This document shows, in pieces, positions 42,563 to 52,841 of a DNA stretch of 64,000 nucleotides (position 1 is its first letter; each line of letters starts with the position of its first letter). The translations under genes were made by a program, and so were the position numbers. The notes beneath the pieces were generated by a model. The model had not been told where the DNA came from, searched no databases, and saw only the letters and a program-made list of their open reading frames with translations. The DNA lies in the NCBI GenBank assembly GCA_024275485.1, contig JAJRZA010000036.1, positions 62,001 to 126,000 on the forward strand, read 5' to 3'. The stretch is from Candidatus Krumholzibacteriota bacterium (GTDB lineage Bacteria > Krumholzibacteriota > Krumholzibacteriia > LZORAL124-64-63).

Positions 42563-43192
42563 ATGCCGCGGCCATCACTGCCGAAAAGAACCAGAAGAAA
42601 GAGGAGGTGGGAACTGGATGCCTCCATCAAGGAAGAACGTGAGTTCACGCTGACCACCGACCCGCACATGTGTGCTTTCGGAAAGTGGTACGACACCTAC
42701 AAAACCGAAGACCTAAGCGCCAAGGCCATCCTTCGCAAGTTTGATCGACCTCATCGCAGAATCCATGCCATCGCCCACAAAGTGAAAGAATTTCAAATTG
42801 CAGGCGACTATGAAAATGCCGCCGCAGTGGTCAAAGATGCCAAGGGAAACGAACTTGAGGTCATGATAAAAATCTTTGCCAACATCAGCCAGCATATGCG
42901 CGATGCTGCCAAGGAGATCGTCATGATTGTGGAAACTCGCGCCTTCGATTACGCCCTGGTCATAGACATGGTCAAGGCCGTCGAATTTCTGGCCCCGGGC
43001 ACCACCGAGAAACTGCCTGCAGGTCTGGACAACGGCGCCACCAACAACCTGGTGGGCCTGATTGGCAGGCGTCAGTCCGACAATTCTTCGGTGCAGATCC
43101 TCAACGCCAATCACATCTGCGATCCCGATGAGGTGAAGGGTTTGATCCAGGAGAGCGAAGCGGTTGAACAGAAAGAGCTGCTACCTGCTTGA
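42563..43192 (+). CDS. CZB (chemoreceptor zinc-binding) domain protein, N-terminus uncertain
   Basis: About 209-residue protein whose central part is a clear CZB domain: 'REFTLTTDPHMCAFGKWYDT' and 'KFDRPHRRIHAIAHKVKEF' give the Cys and three His of the zinc site found in bacterial chemotaxis proteins. The C-terminal part (RAFDYALVIDMVKAVEFLAP, NLVGLIGRRQSDNSSVQILN) resembles the last strands of CheW. ATG 42563 gives a very basic, unconvincing N-terminus (MPRPSLPKRTRRKRRW) without a ribosome site. The +1 alternative frame over 42560-42612 reads a more natural VNAAAITAEKNQKKEEVG, suggesting a frameshift near 42612. Also, AGGAGG stands 6 bases before an in-frame CTG at about 42614. The domain is sure, the start is not. 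Confidence 0.72.
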   Translation: MPRPSLPKRTRRKRRWELDASIKEEREFTLTTDPHMCAFGKWYDTYKTEDLSAKAILRKFDRPHRRIHAIAHKVKEFQIAGDYENAAAVVKDAKGNELEVMIKIFANISQHMRDAAKEIVMIVETRAFDYALVIDMVKAVEFLAPGTTEKLPAGLDNGATNNLVGLIGRRQSDNSSVQILNANHICDPDEVKGLIQESEAVEQKELLPA

Positions 43193-43195
43193 TTC

Positions 43196-44662
<1,467 letters not shown>

Positions 44663-44673
44663 GGGACACTCTC

Positions 44674-45228
44674 CTAAGCCTTCATGATGCCGATAAACGG
44701 CAAGTTCCGGTATTTCTCGTCATAATCCAGCCCATAGCCGATGACGAATTCCTGGGGGATCTCAAAACCGGTGTAGTGCAGGGGAACGTCGATTTTGCGG
44801 GCCCCTTTCTTATCCAGCAAAGCCGCCACGCGAAGGCTGCGCGGATTCCTGGTTTTCAGCAGTTCCATCAGGTTGTTGATGGTCAAACCAGTGTCAATGA
44901 TGTCTTCCACCAGGATACAATCCCGGTTGGTTATGTTGCTTTTCAGATCCTTTTCTATCTTCACCACCCCGGTGCTCTGGGTTCCGCCGTCATAGCTCGA
45001 CACGGCCATGAAATCCACTTCATGATCCACAGACACACACCGCGTCAGATCGGCCAGGAAAGGATAGGCTCCCTTTAGGATGCAAACGAATATGGGTACC
45101 GAGTCCTTATAATCGTTGCTGATTTCATTGCCGAGTTGACGTACCCGACGGGTGATCTCCTCGGATGAAATCAAAACCCTGTCGATAAACGGGTACCGGC
45201 TCAGGTATTCCTGATCGTCGAAAGTCAC
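44674..45228 (-). CDS. hpt: Hypoxanthine-guanine phosphoribosyltransferase
   Basis: About 184-residue enzyme that salvages hypoxanthine and guanine with PRPP. '[17 protein letters not shown]', '[17 protein letters not shown]' (flexible loop) and the PRPP motif '[18 protein letters not shown]' are diagnostic; the base-contacting '[20 protein letters not shown]' and 'LPFIGIMK' end the protein. GGAGG lies directly against ATG 45234 but exactly 6 bases before GTG 45228, so the GTG start is preferred. Downstream guaB is only 11 bases away. If GuaB is really interrupted, this enzyme would be the remaining route to guanine nucleotides. Confidence 0.93.
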   Translation of the reverse strand: MTFDDQEYLSRYPFIDRVLISSEEITRRVRQLGNEISNDYKDSVPIFVCILKGAYPFLADLTRCVSVDHEVDFMAVSSYDGGTQSTGVVKIEKDLKSNITNRDCILVEDIIDTGLTINNLMELLKTRNPRSLRVAALLDKKGARKIDVPLHYTGFEIPQEFVIGYGLDYDEKYRNLPFIGIMKA

Positions 45229-45248
45229 AATCATCCTCCAGGCGGGGG

Positions 45249-45971
45249 TTAGTTGACGGGGCCATTCGTTGGCCCTTCCTCTTCGGCTCTGGCCAGCTGG
45301 ACCTGGTGGCTCAGGGCCCGCATCCGGTCGCGTTCACCGATAGTATCATTGATCTTGGTAGCAATCAGGTCGATGGCCACGGCATTGTGTCCACCCTCGG
45401 GAATGATCAACTGGGCGTAGCGCTTGCTGGGCCACACAAACTGCAAATGCATGGGTCGCACCACGTTAAGATACTGGTCGATAACACTGTTTAGGGATCG
45501 CCCACGTTCGTTTATGTCGCGTTTCAGGCGCCGCAACACCCTTTCGTCGGCATCCACGTCTATGTACAGACGGATATCCATCAACTTGCGCAACATGGTT
45601 GATTCAAGAACCAAGATGCCTTCCACAAATATAATATCCGCAGGTTCGCAGGTATCGGTTTCCGGCAAACGGCTATGGGTGCTGTAGTCATATCGTGGGA
45701 TCTCAACCGCCAGTCCTTCCTGGAGACATCGCAAGTGATCTATTAAAAGCTTTGTTTCAAAGGCTTTGGGGTGATCGTAGTTGATGGAGACGCGATCTTC
45801 CATGGGCAGATGGGAATTGTCTTTGTAGTAGGAGTCGTGATGGATGATCTGGATGGTTTTGCCGGGACAAGCCTCACGCACACGGATAGCCACGGTAGTC
45901 TTACCCGAGCCCGATCCGCCAGCGATGCCGATGATCACCGGTGGCAGAGGTTTTTTATTTGATTCATCCAT
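45249..45971 (-). CDS. udk: Uridine kinase
   Basis: 240-residue P-loop kinase that phosphorylates uridine and cytidine. Walker A 'IGIAGGSGSGKTTVA' (P-loop residues 18-25), 'IIHHDSYYKD', 'NYDHPKAFET', 'VEIPRYDYSTHSR', 'IIFVEGILVLE' and 'RRLKRDINERGRS' are the standard Udk motifs. The C-terminal tail (EEEGPTNGPVN) is unstructured. It is the first gene of the udk-hpt-guaB operon. Together with the nucleoside transporter and dGTPase farther right, this suggests active nucleoside salvage. Confidence 0.94.
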   Translation of the reverse strand: MDESNKKPLPPVIIGIAGGSGSGKTTVAIRVREACPGKTIQIIHHDSYYKDNSHLPMEDRVSINYDHPKAFETKLLIDHLRCLQEGLAVEIPRYDYSTHSRLPETDTCEPADIIFVEGILVLESTMLRKLMDIRLYIDVDADERVLRRLKRDINERGRSLNSVIDQYLNVVRPMHLQFVWPSKRYAQLIIPEGGHNAVAIDLIATKINDTIGERDRMRALSHQVQLARAEEEGPTNGPVN

Positions 45972-46051
45972 GAGCGTAAAATACCTGGGTGATGGGAGGC
46001 TGTCAATAAATCGGGTGGATTGGGTCGGGAAAATATTTTATTGTAGGTTGT

Positions 46052-46177
46052 GCTCAAGAGAATGTGGCTGGGCCTGGATTGGGCCCTTGTTTTGATGAAC
46101 CAACCGGTTTCCTGGTGTTTACCCGGAAGTTTCCGGGTATCTTTGGCTCTCGGGAGAAAGGCGACATTCTCTTGGGC
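46052..46177. repeat. Inverted repeat pair with an internal hairpin upstream of the membrane-TPR gene
   Basis: CAAGAGAATGT (46055-46065) and ACATTCTCTTG (46164-46174) are perfect 11-base inverse copies, extendable with two mismatches to about 17 bases (46052-46068/46161-46177). Between them lies a second inverted repeat, TACCCGGAA-GT-TTCCGGGTA. The nested arrangement could fold as a large RNA structure in the leader of the gene starting at 46216 or in the leader of udk on the other strand. Confidence 0.6.
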
Positions 46178-46215
46178 ACCACCCACCACTTGGAGCCCCT
46201 GGGCAAAGGTAATAA

Positions 46216-48299
46216 ATGAAAAATCCAACCTACCTGGCCATGATCCTCTTACTATTTCTTGTTTTTTGTGGAGTCTGGGCCAGTGGACCCAATGCCTGGG
46301 GGTTCAATCATTTTTCATATTTGCCAATTTCATATTTTTTGATCTGGATGGTATTTGTTGCTGTGTCCGTATTGCCGGCAGTCCAGAATTCATTGGCAAT
46401 GTCTCTTCAAAAGACCATTCCATACTTTATATTCAAAACAAAAATCGGCCCCTTTGTCTTGACTCTTTTTCTGGGCCTTTCATTTTACTTTCTCCAAAGT
46501 CAATCAGTCTTTCTGGGTGATGGATACTTGATTTTGAACCTTGTTGAAAAGGGGGCCCCCTTTCGGATTTTTGACAATATGGATTTTTTCCTGCATAGCC
46601 TGGTTTTCCAAATCAGTGACAACAAGGTGAGTGCTGCATCTCTTTACAGGTTCGGTTCGATTTTGGGCGGTATCCTGGCTATTCCACTTGTCATCCTACT
46701 TTTAAAAAACCTTCGGTGGGAATTGTGGCGACGAACTCTTGTTCTGGCCCTATTCATGTTTAGTGGCCCGGTCGTTTTGTTTTTTGGCTACATAGAAAGC
46801 TATACTTACCTGTATATATTCATAACCTGTTTTTTAATTTCCGGTGTTCTATATCTTGAAAACAAAATTCCGTTGTATGTTGCTTCATCCTTCTTCGGTC
46901 TGGCCATCTTCTTCCATTTGTCTGCTGTCTTTTGTTTGCCTGCCCTTATCCATATTTTGTTTGTTGATTCCCGCCAGCGAAAATGGAGCCGTTTCCCGGC
47001 AGCAATCCTGCCACCATTGTTGCTGTTTGGGATGAGTATCTTCATCCACCTTCAGAGCGGTTACTCCACACAGTGGTTTCAACACGATTTTCTCGAAAAT
47101 GGGAATCTTGACCAAATGTTGATTCCGTTTGGCGGAGAACGCGGATTCTTTTCTTTGGCCAATCTTATCAACCAATGGAATTTGCTGCTGATAATTGCCC
47201 CGGTCGCTTCTCTGGTTGTTTTGTTGCGAATAAAAAGTATCCTTGCCCGCAGACGTGAATCCAGTCTTCAATTTCTTCTTGTCCATCTCATTACAATTGG
47301 CATGATCGGCTTGGTGCTTGACCGAAAATTGGGCTTTGCAAGAGACTGGGATCTCCTTGTCGCCCACTCGGCAAGCCTTTACCTGGTTGCCGCAATAGTT
47401 ATATCCGCCCCAAAAATATTCCCGGGCAAGGCTCTCTCCCTTGCCATTACCACATCTTTTTTTCTCACTATCCCCTGGGTTGTCCTGCAAAATTCGGAAA
47501 TATTTTCCCTAACTCGATTTACCGATGTCGCCAAAGGGTTTCCGACCCCTGCCCGAGCCCACGCATTTGAAGAACTCGGGCAGTATTTCAGGGAAAAGGA
47601 AACCTTCGGAAAGCTCTGTCAATGTATGATCAATGCATTTTGGCAGACCCTTCCCACTATCGGTACTATGCTTTGGCCGGAGCAGCCAATTCCCTTATTG
47701 CTCGTGATTCAGAACCCGACAGCCCGGAAAGAGACGCCTTCATTGTCGAAGCCCAGGCCAATTTCGAGGAGGCTTTGCGCAGGAATCCGTCAGATATTTC
47801 CACAAGGAAAAATCTCGGAAAACTATTGCTACTGGTTGGAAAACCCCAACAGGCAAGAATCCATTTTAGTGAGATATTAAAAATCAAACCAGCCGATCAA
47901 AAGGCCTGGGAGCTTCTCGGAAGTTGCTATGCCAAGTCTGGTGATCATCAAAATGCTGTCAACGCATTTCGCCGGGCACTGTCCATCAAGGCAAGTCCAT
48001 CAACAATGGGGCAATTGGCTTTTTCCCTTTTTGAAATGAAAAATTTCCCGGAGGCCCGGAACGTTCTGAGATCCTATTTGTAATTTCATCCCGGCGATGA
48101 TCGCTTGCGCGCAATGCTTGCCTATTGTTCGCTAAATTTAATGGAACAGGATCTTGAAGCTCACCGAAAACCGGATGTAGCAAGTTTTTCGGAAGCGCGA
48201 GCCTTGATTGGTGGTCTTTTGGAAAAAAGCCCCGATAGTTTGGCATACCAAGCCATGAATACTCGACTTGTGGCAATCGGCCATTCTTTTCAACAGTAG
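46216..48299 (+). pseudogene. Polytopic membrane protein with C-terminal TPR domain, broken by a frameshift and a stop codon
   Basis: ATG 46216 with AAAGGTAATAA upstream begins a protein with about 12 membrane helices (residues 1-440), like PMT/O-antigen-ligase-type envelope glycosyltransferases with a TPR tail. 'VFLGDGYLILNLVEKGAPFR' is the first periplasmic loop and 'LDRKLGFARDWDLL' is characteristic. At about 47598 (GGGAAAAGGAAACC) the meaningful frame changes: 'AFEELGQYFREK' is continued in another frame by 'GNLRKALSMYDQCILADPSH', a TPR. That frame then meets TAA 48081-48083 and continues 'FHPGDDRLRAMLAYCSLNLM' to the true end at 48299. One missing base plus one nonsense codon. AT content is higher than in the neighbours, hinting at transfer. 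The intact product would have about 694 residues. Confidence 0.78.
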
Positions 48300-48353
48300 A
48301 AGTAAACGCCCATCGTCCCCAGAAAAACCCCCAGCGAAGGAGAATTCATTGTC

Positions 48354-48578
48354 ATGAGCAACCCGCAAGCCAACAACCCTCTTCACGGCAAGACTCTCGA
48401 ACACATAGTCAAGAGTTTGGTCGATTACTACGGTTGGGATGGCTTGGGCTGGCGCGTCGAAATCCGCTGTTTCACCCATGACCCATCCCTGAAATCAAGC
48501 TTGAAGTTCTTGCGCAAGACACCCTGGGCGAGGAAAAAGGTTGAAGACCTGTACCTCTTTACCTTCAGGCAGGATTAG
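48354..48578 (+). CDS. VF530-family (DUF2132) small DNA-binding protein
   Basis: 74-residue protein. '[20 protein letters not shown]' then [14 protein letters not shown] and '[20 protein letters not shown]' then VEDLYL match the VF530 family end to end. Structures of this family show a small helical DNA-binding fold; the physiological role is unknown. GAAGGAG is 8-10 bases before ATG 48354. It ends one base before the stop of the convergent rho-like gene. Confidence 0.9.
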   Translation: MSNPQANNPLHGKTLEHIVKSLVDYYGWDGLGWRVEIRCFTHDPSLKSSLKFLRKTPWARKKVEDLYLFTFRQD

Positions 48579-48579
48579 C

Positions 48580-49686
48580 TCATTCCCCCTTCACATGCAT
48601 GGATTTCAACAAATCATCATTGGTCGCATGTTTTTCCAACAGCCTCAACAAGCCGGCCATGGCCTGCTGCGGGGCAGCCTTGGCCGCCCCTCGCCGCAGC
48701 AAATTCAAAGCCTCATAATCCTCTTCACTGTACAACAATTCATCCCGCCGAGTACCACTTAGACGCAGGTCCAGAGCAGGAAATATTCGCTGCTCGGCCA
48801 AACGCCGGTCCAGCACCAACTCCATGTTTCCGGTACCCTTGAACTCTTCAAAAATGAGATCATCCATGCGGGATCCAGTTTCCACCAGGGCAGTGGCAAC
48901 CACCGTAACCGAACCGGCTCCTTCAACATTGCGGGCCAGTCCGAAAAACCGACGAGGAACTTCCATGGCCCGGGAATCCAATCCACCGGAAAGGGTCCGG
49001 CCAGAACCGATCACCTGTTGGTTGAAAGCGCGCCCCATGCTGGTCAGGCTGTCAACAAGGATGACGACATGGTGTCCACATTCCAATTCGCAACGGACCT
49101 GGGCCAGACAGAGTTCCACCAGACGAACATGGGTAGCTGCGTCCTGATCGCTGCTGCTGGCCAGAACTTCGGCTTGTACCCGCCGGCGAAAGTGGGTCAC
49201 CTCTTCGGGACGTTCGTCCACCAGTAAAATCACGAGGCGGATTTCGGAATCATCGGCGGCGATGGCCACGGCCAACTCTTCGAGCAGCTGGGTCTTGCCG
49301 GTTTTCGGCGCGGCCACAATCAGCCCCCGAGTGCCGCGGGCAATCGGGGCCACAAGATCCACCAGACGCATGGACGGGTTGCCTGCGCGACCCAGTTTGA
49401 ACCGTCCTTCGGGGTTGATGACCACCAGGTCGGCAAACGGTGTGCGATTCCTGAAATCTAATGGATTCAAACCGCAGATTGTTGAAACACCTTTGAGCTG
49501 AGGACCCTTTTTCCCTTTGCCCACAGACCCACAGACAGTCGCTCCGGCCACCAACCGGTGTTCATTGACCAGAGCCTGTGGAACAAAAGGATCATCCGAC
49601 GTAGGTTTGAAAGACATTGCAGGGTTGCGCAGAAAGCCACCACCGCGGGGCAAGGATTCGAACACACCGGAGAAATTGGTCGTCAT
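48580..49686 (-). CDS. Short Rho-like transcription termination factor
   Basis: 368-residue RecA-type ATPase with the Rho layout. An OB/CSD RNA-binding domain is at residues 5-65 (GVFESLPRGGGFLRNP; canonical Rho 'G.LE.l..GyGFLR'). The ATPase core has Walker A 'APKTGKT' (126-132), 'ILLVDERPEEVTHFRRRVQA', Walker B 'VVILVDSLTSMGRAFN', Q-loop-like 'GSGRTLSGGLDSRAMEVPRR', and 'LDLRLSGTRRDELLYSEED' at the end. The N-terminal helical domain of normal Rho (about 50 residues) is absent. ATG 49686 lies 2 bases after the cusA stop with no ribosome site of its own, so it is coupled to the efflux operon. It may be the cell's only Rho or a specialised paralogue. Confidence 0.85.
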   Translation of the reverse strand: MTTNFSGVFESLPRGGGFLRNPAMSFKPTSDDPFVPQALVNEHRLVAGATVCGSVGKGKKGPQLKGVSTICGLNPLDFRNRTPFADLVVINPEGRFKLGRAGNPSMRLVDLVAPIARGTRGLIVAAPKTGKTQLLEELAVAIAADDSEIRLVILLVDERPEEVTHFRRRVQAEVLASSSDQDAATHVRLVELCLAQVRCELECGHHVVILVDSLTSMGRAFNQQVIGSGRTLSGGLDSRAMEVPRRFFGLARNVEGAGSVTVVATALVETGSRMDDLIFEEFKGTGNMELVLDRRLAEQRIFPALDLRLSGTRRDELLYSEEDYEALNLLRRGAAKAAPQQAMAGLLRLLEKHATNDDLLKSMHVKGE

Positions 49687-49688
49687 TA

Positions 49689-52600
49689 TTAATCCGTTCG
49701 TGGTTCAGATGAGAGGGGCAGTTGGGCGATGCTGGAACTATATCCCAGAATCCGGCGACTGACAAACCACTTATACAACGCCGGCAAGACCACCAGAGTA
49801 AGGATCGTCGAACTTACCAGGCCTCCAACAACTACCGTGGCCAAGGGTTTTTGCACCTCGCTGCCGGTGCCGGTGGCAAACAACAGAGGCATCAACCCGA
49901 GACCAGTGGTGATGGCGGTCATCAATACGGGGCGCAATCGGCGACAGGCTCCTTCCACCGAAGCTTCACCTATATCCATGCCTTCGGCCACCAGCTGGTT
50001 CATGTAGGTGATCATCACCATGCCATTTTCCAGGGCGATCCCGAACAGGGCGATGAAACCGATGGAGGCTGGTACCGACAGGTTGATTCCCGTGAGCCAC
50101 AGGGCCACCACCCCTCCGACGAGAGCCAGTGGAATGTTGATCAGGATCAATAGACTGTTACGCACGGAACCGAAGTTTCCGAACAGCAGAATGAACAGGA
50201 ACAACATGACAATTGGCACCACAAAGGCCATGCGCTTGTTGGCCTCCTGCTGCAGACGGAACTGCCCGCCCCAGGTGGTCAAATAGCCGGCCGGCAATTG
50301 CACCTCCGCGGCGATGGCCTCCTGGGCTTCGGCCACGAACGAACCAATATCCCGATCCACCACATTGCACTGAATGGAGATGAAACGCTGGTTGTTCTCC
50401 CGGGTGATTTGCCGAGGCCCTACGATCTCCTCGAAAGTTGCCAGCTCGGCAATGGGAACCATGGTCCCATCCGGTGCGGTAATTATTATCTCCTGAATAC
50501 TTTCGGAAGAATTGCGAGCTTCGGGGACAAACCGAACCAGAATATCGAACTTTTTCATGCCTTCAAAGATCTGCCCTGCAACTTCCCCTCCCACCGCCGC
50601 TGTGATCACCGATTGCACATCGGCAACATTCAAGCCATAACGAGCAATGGCACCGCGATCGATTCTTATCTGCAGTTGCGGTGCGCCTGTGACCTGATCC
50701 ACCTGGACATCGGCTGCCCCGGGAACCTTCCGGACCACGGCTGCCACCATGTCGGCACTGGTTTTGAGAGTTTCCAGATCATTCCCAAAAACCTTCACGG
50801 CCAATTCTGCCCGAACACCTTCCATCAGCTCATCCACCGTCATGGCGATGGGTTGGGTCAAGTTTACCAAAACACCCGGGACATTGCCTATCTCCTGGCG
50901 AATCAGATCTTCAATCCCGGCCTGTTCCAGATCAGCGCGCCATTGGTCTTTTGGATGCAAAAGAACATAGATCTCGGCACTGTTGACCGGGTCGGTATGC
51001 GCTCCAACCTCCCCACGACCGATGCGACTGACAACCTCCCGCACTTCGGGCATTCCCATCAGGCGGCGTTCAACTATTGTAGAAATCTTTTCACTTTCGG
51101 TCAGGGCGATGGACGGAGCCATGGTCAGCCGAACCACTATGGTTCCCTCCTGCAACCGAGGCGTGAACTCGGAACCAAGCATTGGGGCAATGAACACCCC
51201 TATGGCCAGCATCACCACGGCGACCAGGACGGCCAACCAACGGTTGTTCACGAAGAACCGAGCCACTGGTCGATAAGTAATCAACAGCCAACGAACAACA
51301 CCTGTCTCTCCTTCCTGACTCTTACCGGAAGGCTTTTTCATGAAAATCAAGCTCAGCATTGGAGCAATGCCTAGGGCAAAAATCAATGACCCAAGCATGC
51401 CCAGGGCCACGGTAAATGCTAGCGGCCTAAACGTTTTCCCTTCAACTCCCTGAAGTGTGAACAGTGGCACAAACACCAGAATAATAATTCCTATGGCAAA
51501 CAAGATCGGTCGAGCCACTTCCTTGCAGGCTTCGGCAACCACCTTGGTTTTCGACTGCGATGAATCACTCCTCTTCAAATGCTGATCAACATTTTCAACC
51601 ATGACAATGGTGCCATCGACCAGCATGCCAATGGCAATGGCAAGCCCTCCGAGGGACATCAGGTTCGCCGACATACCCAAACGTCCCATCATCAGGAAGG
51701 CAAACATCACGGAAAAGGGCACCGAAAGGGCAACCACCAGGCTGGGACGAAACCCACCCATGAATACCAACAGGACCAGGGCTACCAGGAGAATTCCCTG
51801 CATCAAGGCGTTGGTTACGGTTTTTACCGCAGCCTGGACCAGGGTTTTTTGTTCGTAATAGGGGACGATAAGCAGACCTTCGGGAAGAATACCGTTGATC
51901 TCCGCCATCTTCTCTTCCACCCGGGCGATAACTTCACTGCTGTTGGTTCCAAAGAGCTTGATCACCTGGCCGGCAACCACCTCACCTGTCCCGTTGCGCG
52001 ACTGCATGCCTCGACGAACTGCACCCCCAACCTTGACCTCGGCCACGTCACCCAGATAGATGGGACGGCTGTCATTCGTGCGCACAACGATATTGCGCAG
52101 ATCATCCATGTTGCGGGCCAATCCCACTGAACGGACCACGAACTCCTCTGAATTTTTCTCAATAAACTGGGCACCCACATTCAGATTGTTGGCCCGGACA
52201 CGTTCGATCAATTCGGAAAGGGTCACCCCATACCGCAGCAGTTGCTCCGGTTGCACCTCTATGTGAAATTGTTTTTCAAATCCACCGATGCCAAGGACTT
52301 CGGTCACTCCGGGGACCGTCTGCAAGTTGAACTTGATCAGCCAATCCTGAATAGATCGCAGTTCTTCCAGAGAGTATTTGCCAGTGGTATCTTCAAGATA
52401 GTAAAACAGGACCAGCCCCATCCCCGTGCTGATTGGGCCCATGGCGGGATCCCCAAATCCTTCGGGGATTTGTTCCCGCGCCTCTTGAAGGCGTTCACCC
52501 ACAAGTTGACGAGCAAAATAAATATCCATTCCATCTTCGAAATAAATATTCACCACGCTCAAACCGAAATTTGAAACCGAGCGGACCTTGACCACCCGAG

Positions 52601-52829
52601 GCAATCCGGTCATGGCCGCCTCGACCGGATAGGTCACATATTTTTCAATTTCCTCGGGAGCCAACCCGCTGGTGACCGTGAAAACCTGCACCAGGTTGGG
52701 TGAAACATCCGGAAATGCATCTACGGGCAACTTTGTGTAGGAAAAATACCCCGCACCCATGGCAACCAATGCGGCCACCACTATCAACAGGCGGTTGCGC
52801 AAACCGAAATCAATAATTCCATTCAACAT
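49689..52829 (-). CDS. CusA/CzcA-type heavy-metal efflux RND pump
   Basis: 1046-residue inner-membrane proton antiporter, the engine of a tripartite metal exporter. N-terminal 'FGLRNRLLIVVAALVAMGAG', then 'KLPVDAFPDVSPNLVQVFT' (the HME-RND signature), 'GLAPEEIEKYVTYPVEAAM', helix 4 motif 'IGMLVDGTIVMVENVDQHL', the second periplasmic repeat from about residue 560 ('LGSEFTPRLQEGTIVVRLTM'), and a C-terminal 'ALYKWFVSRR'. Twelve helices are expected. Exact metal (Cu/Ag against Zn/Co/Cd) is not decided by the visible motifs. It follows the adaptor by 12 bases with AGGAGG before ATG 52829. Confidence 0.92.
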   Translation of the reverse strand: MLNGIIDFGLRNRLLIVVAALVAMGAGYFSYTKLPVDAFPDVSPNLVQVFTVTSGLAPEEIEKYVTYPVEAAMTGLPRVVKVRSVSNFGLSVVNIYFEDGMDIYFARQLVGERLQEAREQIPEGFGDPAMGPISTGMGLVLFYYLEDTTGKYSLEELRSIQDWLIKFNLQTVPGVTEVLGIGGFEKQFHIEVQPEQLLRYGVTLSELIERVRANNLNVGAQFIEKNSEEFVVRSVGLARNMDDLRNIVVRTNDSRPIYLGDVAEVKVGGAVRRGMQSRNGTGEVVAGQVIKLFGTNSSEVIARVEEKMAEINGILPEGLLIVPYYEQKTLVQAAVKTVTNALMQGILLVALVLLVFMGGFRPSLVVALSVPFSVMFAFLMMGRLGMSANLMSLGGLAIAIGMLVDGTIVMVENVDQHLKRSDSSQSKTKVVAEACKEVARPILFAIGIIILVFVPLFTLQGVEGKTFRPLAFTVALGMLGSLIFALGIAPMLSLIFMKKPSGKSQEGETGVVRWLLITYRPVARFFVNNRWLAVLVAVVMLAIGVFIAPMLGSEFTPRLQEGTIVVRLTMAPSIALTESEKISTIVERRLMGMPEVREVVSRIGRGEVGAHTDPVNSAEIYVLLHPKDQWRADLEQAGIEDLIRQEIGNVPGVLVNLTQPIAMTVDELMEGVRAELAVKVFGNDLETLKTSADMVAAVVRKVPGAADVQVDQVTGAPQLQIRIDRGAIARYGLNVADVQSVITAAVGGEVAGQIFEGMKKFDILVRFVPEARNSSESIQEIIITAPDGTMVPIAELATFEEIVGPRQITRENNQRFISIQCNVVDRDIGSFVAEAQEAIAAEVQLPAGYLTTWGGQFRLQQEANKRMAFVVPIVMLFLFILLFGNFGSVRNSLLILINIPLALVGGVVALWLTGINLSVPASIGFIALFGIALENGMVMITYMNQLVAEGMDIGEASVEGACRRLRPVLMTAITTGLGLMPLLFATGTGSEVQKPLATVVVGGLVSSTILTLVVLPALYKWFVSRRILGYSSSIAQLPLSSEPRTD

Positions 52830-52841
52830 GACAACCTCCTT

